This document shows, in pieces, positions 62,956 through 64,000 of a stretch of 64,000 bases of DNA. A program made the position numbers and the translations under genes. Under the pieces are notes generated by a model. It was not told the DNA's origin and ran no database searches. It worked only from the letters and a program-made list of their open reading frames with translations. The stretch comes from Oscheius onirici (taxonomy: Eukaryota; Nematoda; Chromadorea; Rhabditida; Rhabditidae), in assembly GCA_932521025.1 (NCBI GenBank), contig OW051473.1:868001-932000 (forward strand), given 5' to 3'. The stretch's first letter is position 1. Each line of letters begins with the position of its first letter.

Positions 62956-64000
62956 TCTGTTTGCATTTCTCTGGCCTCTCCGCTGATAGAGATAGCATGG
63001 GCACCGCCGTACGGTAGCAACAGTCGGTGGAGTAAACAACCTAGCAGGCGCAAAACATCTTCGGTTTTTACCCAGCGTATCAAGGTACTAAGGGATTCTG
63101 ACCATAGCCAGACTATGTGTCAATGACCAAACTTTTTGGATCAGCCTTCTCGGGGTCTACCGGGAAGGCAACCTGTTGGAAACGAAAAGTTCTTCAGAGA
63201 AATTTTTCTCACCTTTTTTTCAAAGTTACAAGCATAATTCTTAAGCTATTAACTATTTGCCCACTGTTTACTTTGTCTTCTCATTGTTATTCACACTTTT
63301 GAAGCGTCAGGTGTTTTTTTTTCTCAGCCGACCAGATGCCAAAGCTGTCATAGCGAGGCGACGAAATGAGACGGCGAGTAAAGGGAGAGTGAGACTGAAA
63401 CTAAATCCGACAGCTCGAGATAAGAAATCTTTCTCTTTAGGGTAAACCGAGCAGTAAATGTCCTTTTAAATGAGGAAGATCAAATGATGCGGAATGAGAA
63501 ACATTTCCGAAGGAACGGGCCGTCGAGTTCTAATACATTTACTTGTCAAAACGCTTTCCCCAGCTGGACAGACGTGAGTGGGGAAGACGGAATCGTTTGT
63601 GTGGGTTGGATGGAGAAGGAAATGGAGATGAAAGCCACGGGCCCACGATTAGTCGAAGAACTATGTCAATCTCCACTTCCTACAGCTGACATTGGCCAGT
63701 TTGAGTGATTGTTCTGAACAAAAGCAAAAGAAAAGAGTTGAACGGCGAAAAGGAGACGTCATTCCTTAAAGTGAGCGAAGGGAGGACGCACTTGACTTGT
63801 CTGGTTGTGCGAACGCCTCAAAATTAGCTGGCAATTAGAAGAAACGACGCTGATGACTGGGGATCACCTGCTACTCGAATGAGTTTTTGAGACGAGAAAG
63901 ACTGAGACAAAGTGAACGTGAATCACAGCCAGGTGCTCTATTAAGTGAGATAACTCAATAAATTGAAGTCGAGAGATAATTGGATAGTTAATTAAATTGT

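Larger units (their letters stand above)
61879..64000. other. Mostly non-coding end of window
   Basis: Apart from the fourth 5S gene and a small hairpin at 62443-62473 (TTAGGACTGA with TCAGTCCTAA), no gene can be supported. An open frame at 63484-63708 on the plus strand lacks splice context. The interval may be an intron of the coiled-coil gene. Confidence 0.45.

Noticed and set aside
1-64000. Spliced-leader RNA genes linked to 5S, CRISPR arrays, intact transposons
   Set aside because: I looked near all four 5S copies and found no leader-like sequence with donor; no repeat-spacer array or transposase gene is visible.

Overview
This window is nuclear DNA from a nematode. The evidence is many short introns (often 30-60 bases) ending in TTTCAG, 5S rRNA genes of the nematode type, a cuticle collagen with the nematode C-terminal signature TAPGY, and nematode-expanded families (membrane-anchored carboxylesterases, SLC17-like transporters, pepsin-like aspartic proteases). 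Polyadenylation signals often sit almost on the stop codon. I cannot name the species; the splice signals and gene set look rhabditid-like. No spliced-leader RNA gene was seen.

Layout. 0.5-6.5 kb: two tandem carboxylesterases with signal peptides and C-terminal membrane anchors. 7.0-8.8 kb: a purple acid phosphatase. 8.8-12.7 kb: gene-poor, with two oppositely oriented copies of a tRNA-derived SINE-like repeat and several GC-rich palindromes. 12.7-15.3 kb: an SLC17-like transporter followed about 100 bases later by a small secreted, very cationic peptide precursor that looks like an antimicrobial peptide. 15.3-18.8 kb: non-coding. 18.9-28.6 kb: the MADD/AEX-3 Rab3 exchange factor, whose introns hold an antisense aspartic protease, an antisense tRNA-Val and a sense 5S rRNA gene. 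29.3 kb: a second 5S gene. 30.8-33.5 kb: an organic solute transporter alpha-like protein and a small secreted protein carrying a third 5S gene in an intron.

34.3-48.8 kb: one very long gene, best read as the GATOR2 subunit MIOS (WD40 propeller, linker, large charged insertion, alpha-solenoid, C-terminal zinc ribbon), with an antisense L-threonine aldolase in one intron. 49.1-50.9 kb: an unrecognised helical protein. 51.5-54.3 kb: the lysosomal MFSD8/CLN7 transporter (minus strand), with a long hairpin in an intron. 54.7-56.1 kb: a broken cuticle collagen, repeated collagen C-terminal codons and an intron-containing tRNA-Ile(UAU). 56.5-61.9 kb: an unrecognised coiled-coil protein (minus strand) with long introns. 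62.8 kb: a fourth 5S gene.

Several genes point to lysosomes, endosomes or secretion: membrane-anchored esterases, acid phosphatase, aspartic protease, CLN7, GATOR2/MIOS and a Rab3 exchange factor. I see no proof that they are co-regulated. The strongest unusual signals are the cationic peptide and its operon-like position, the four dispersed 5S genes sharing an upstream element at a fixed distance (two in introns of protein genes, same strand), and the repeated stop-terminated collagen tail.
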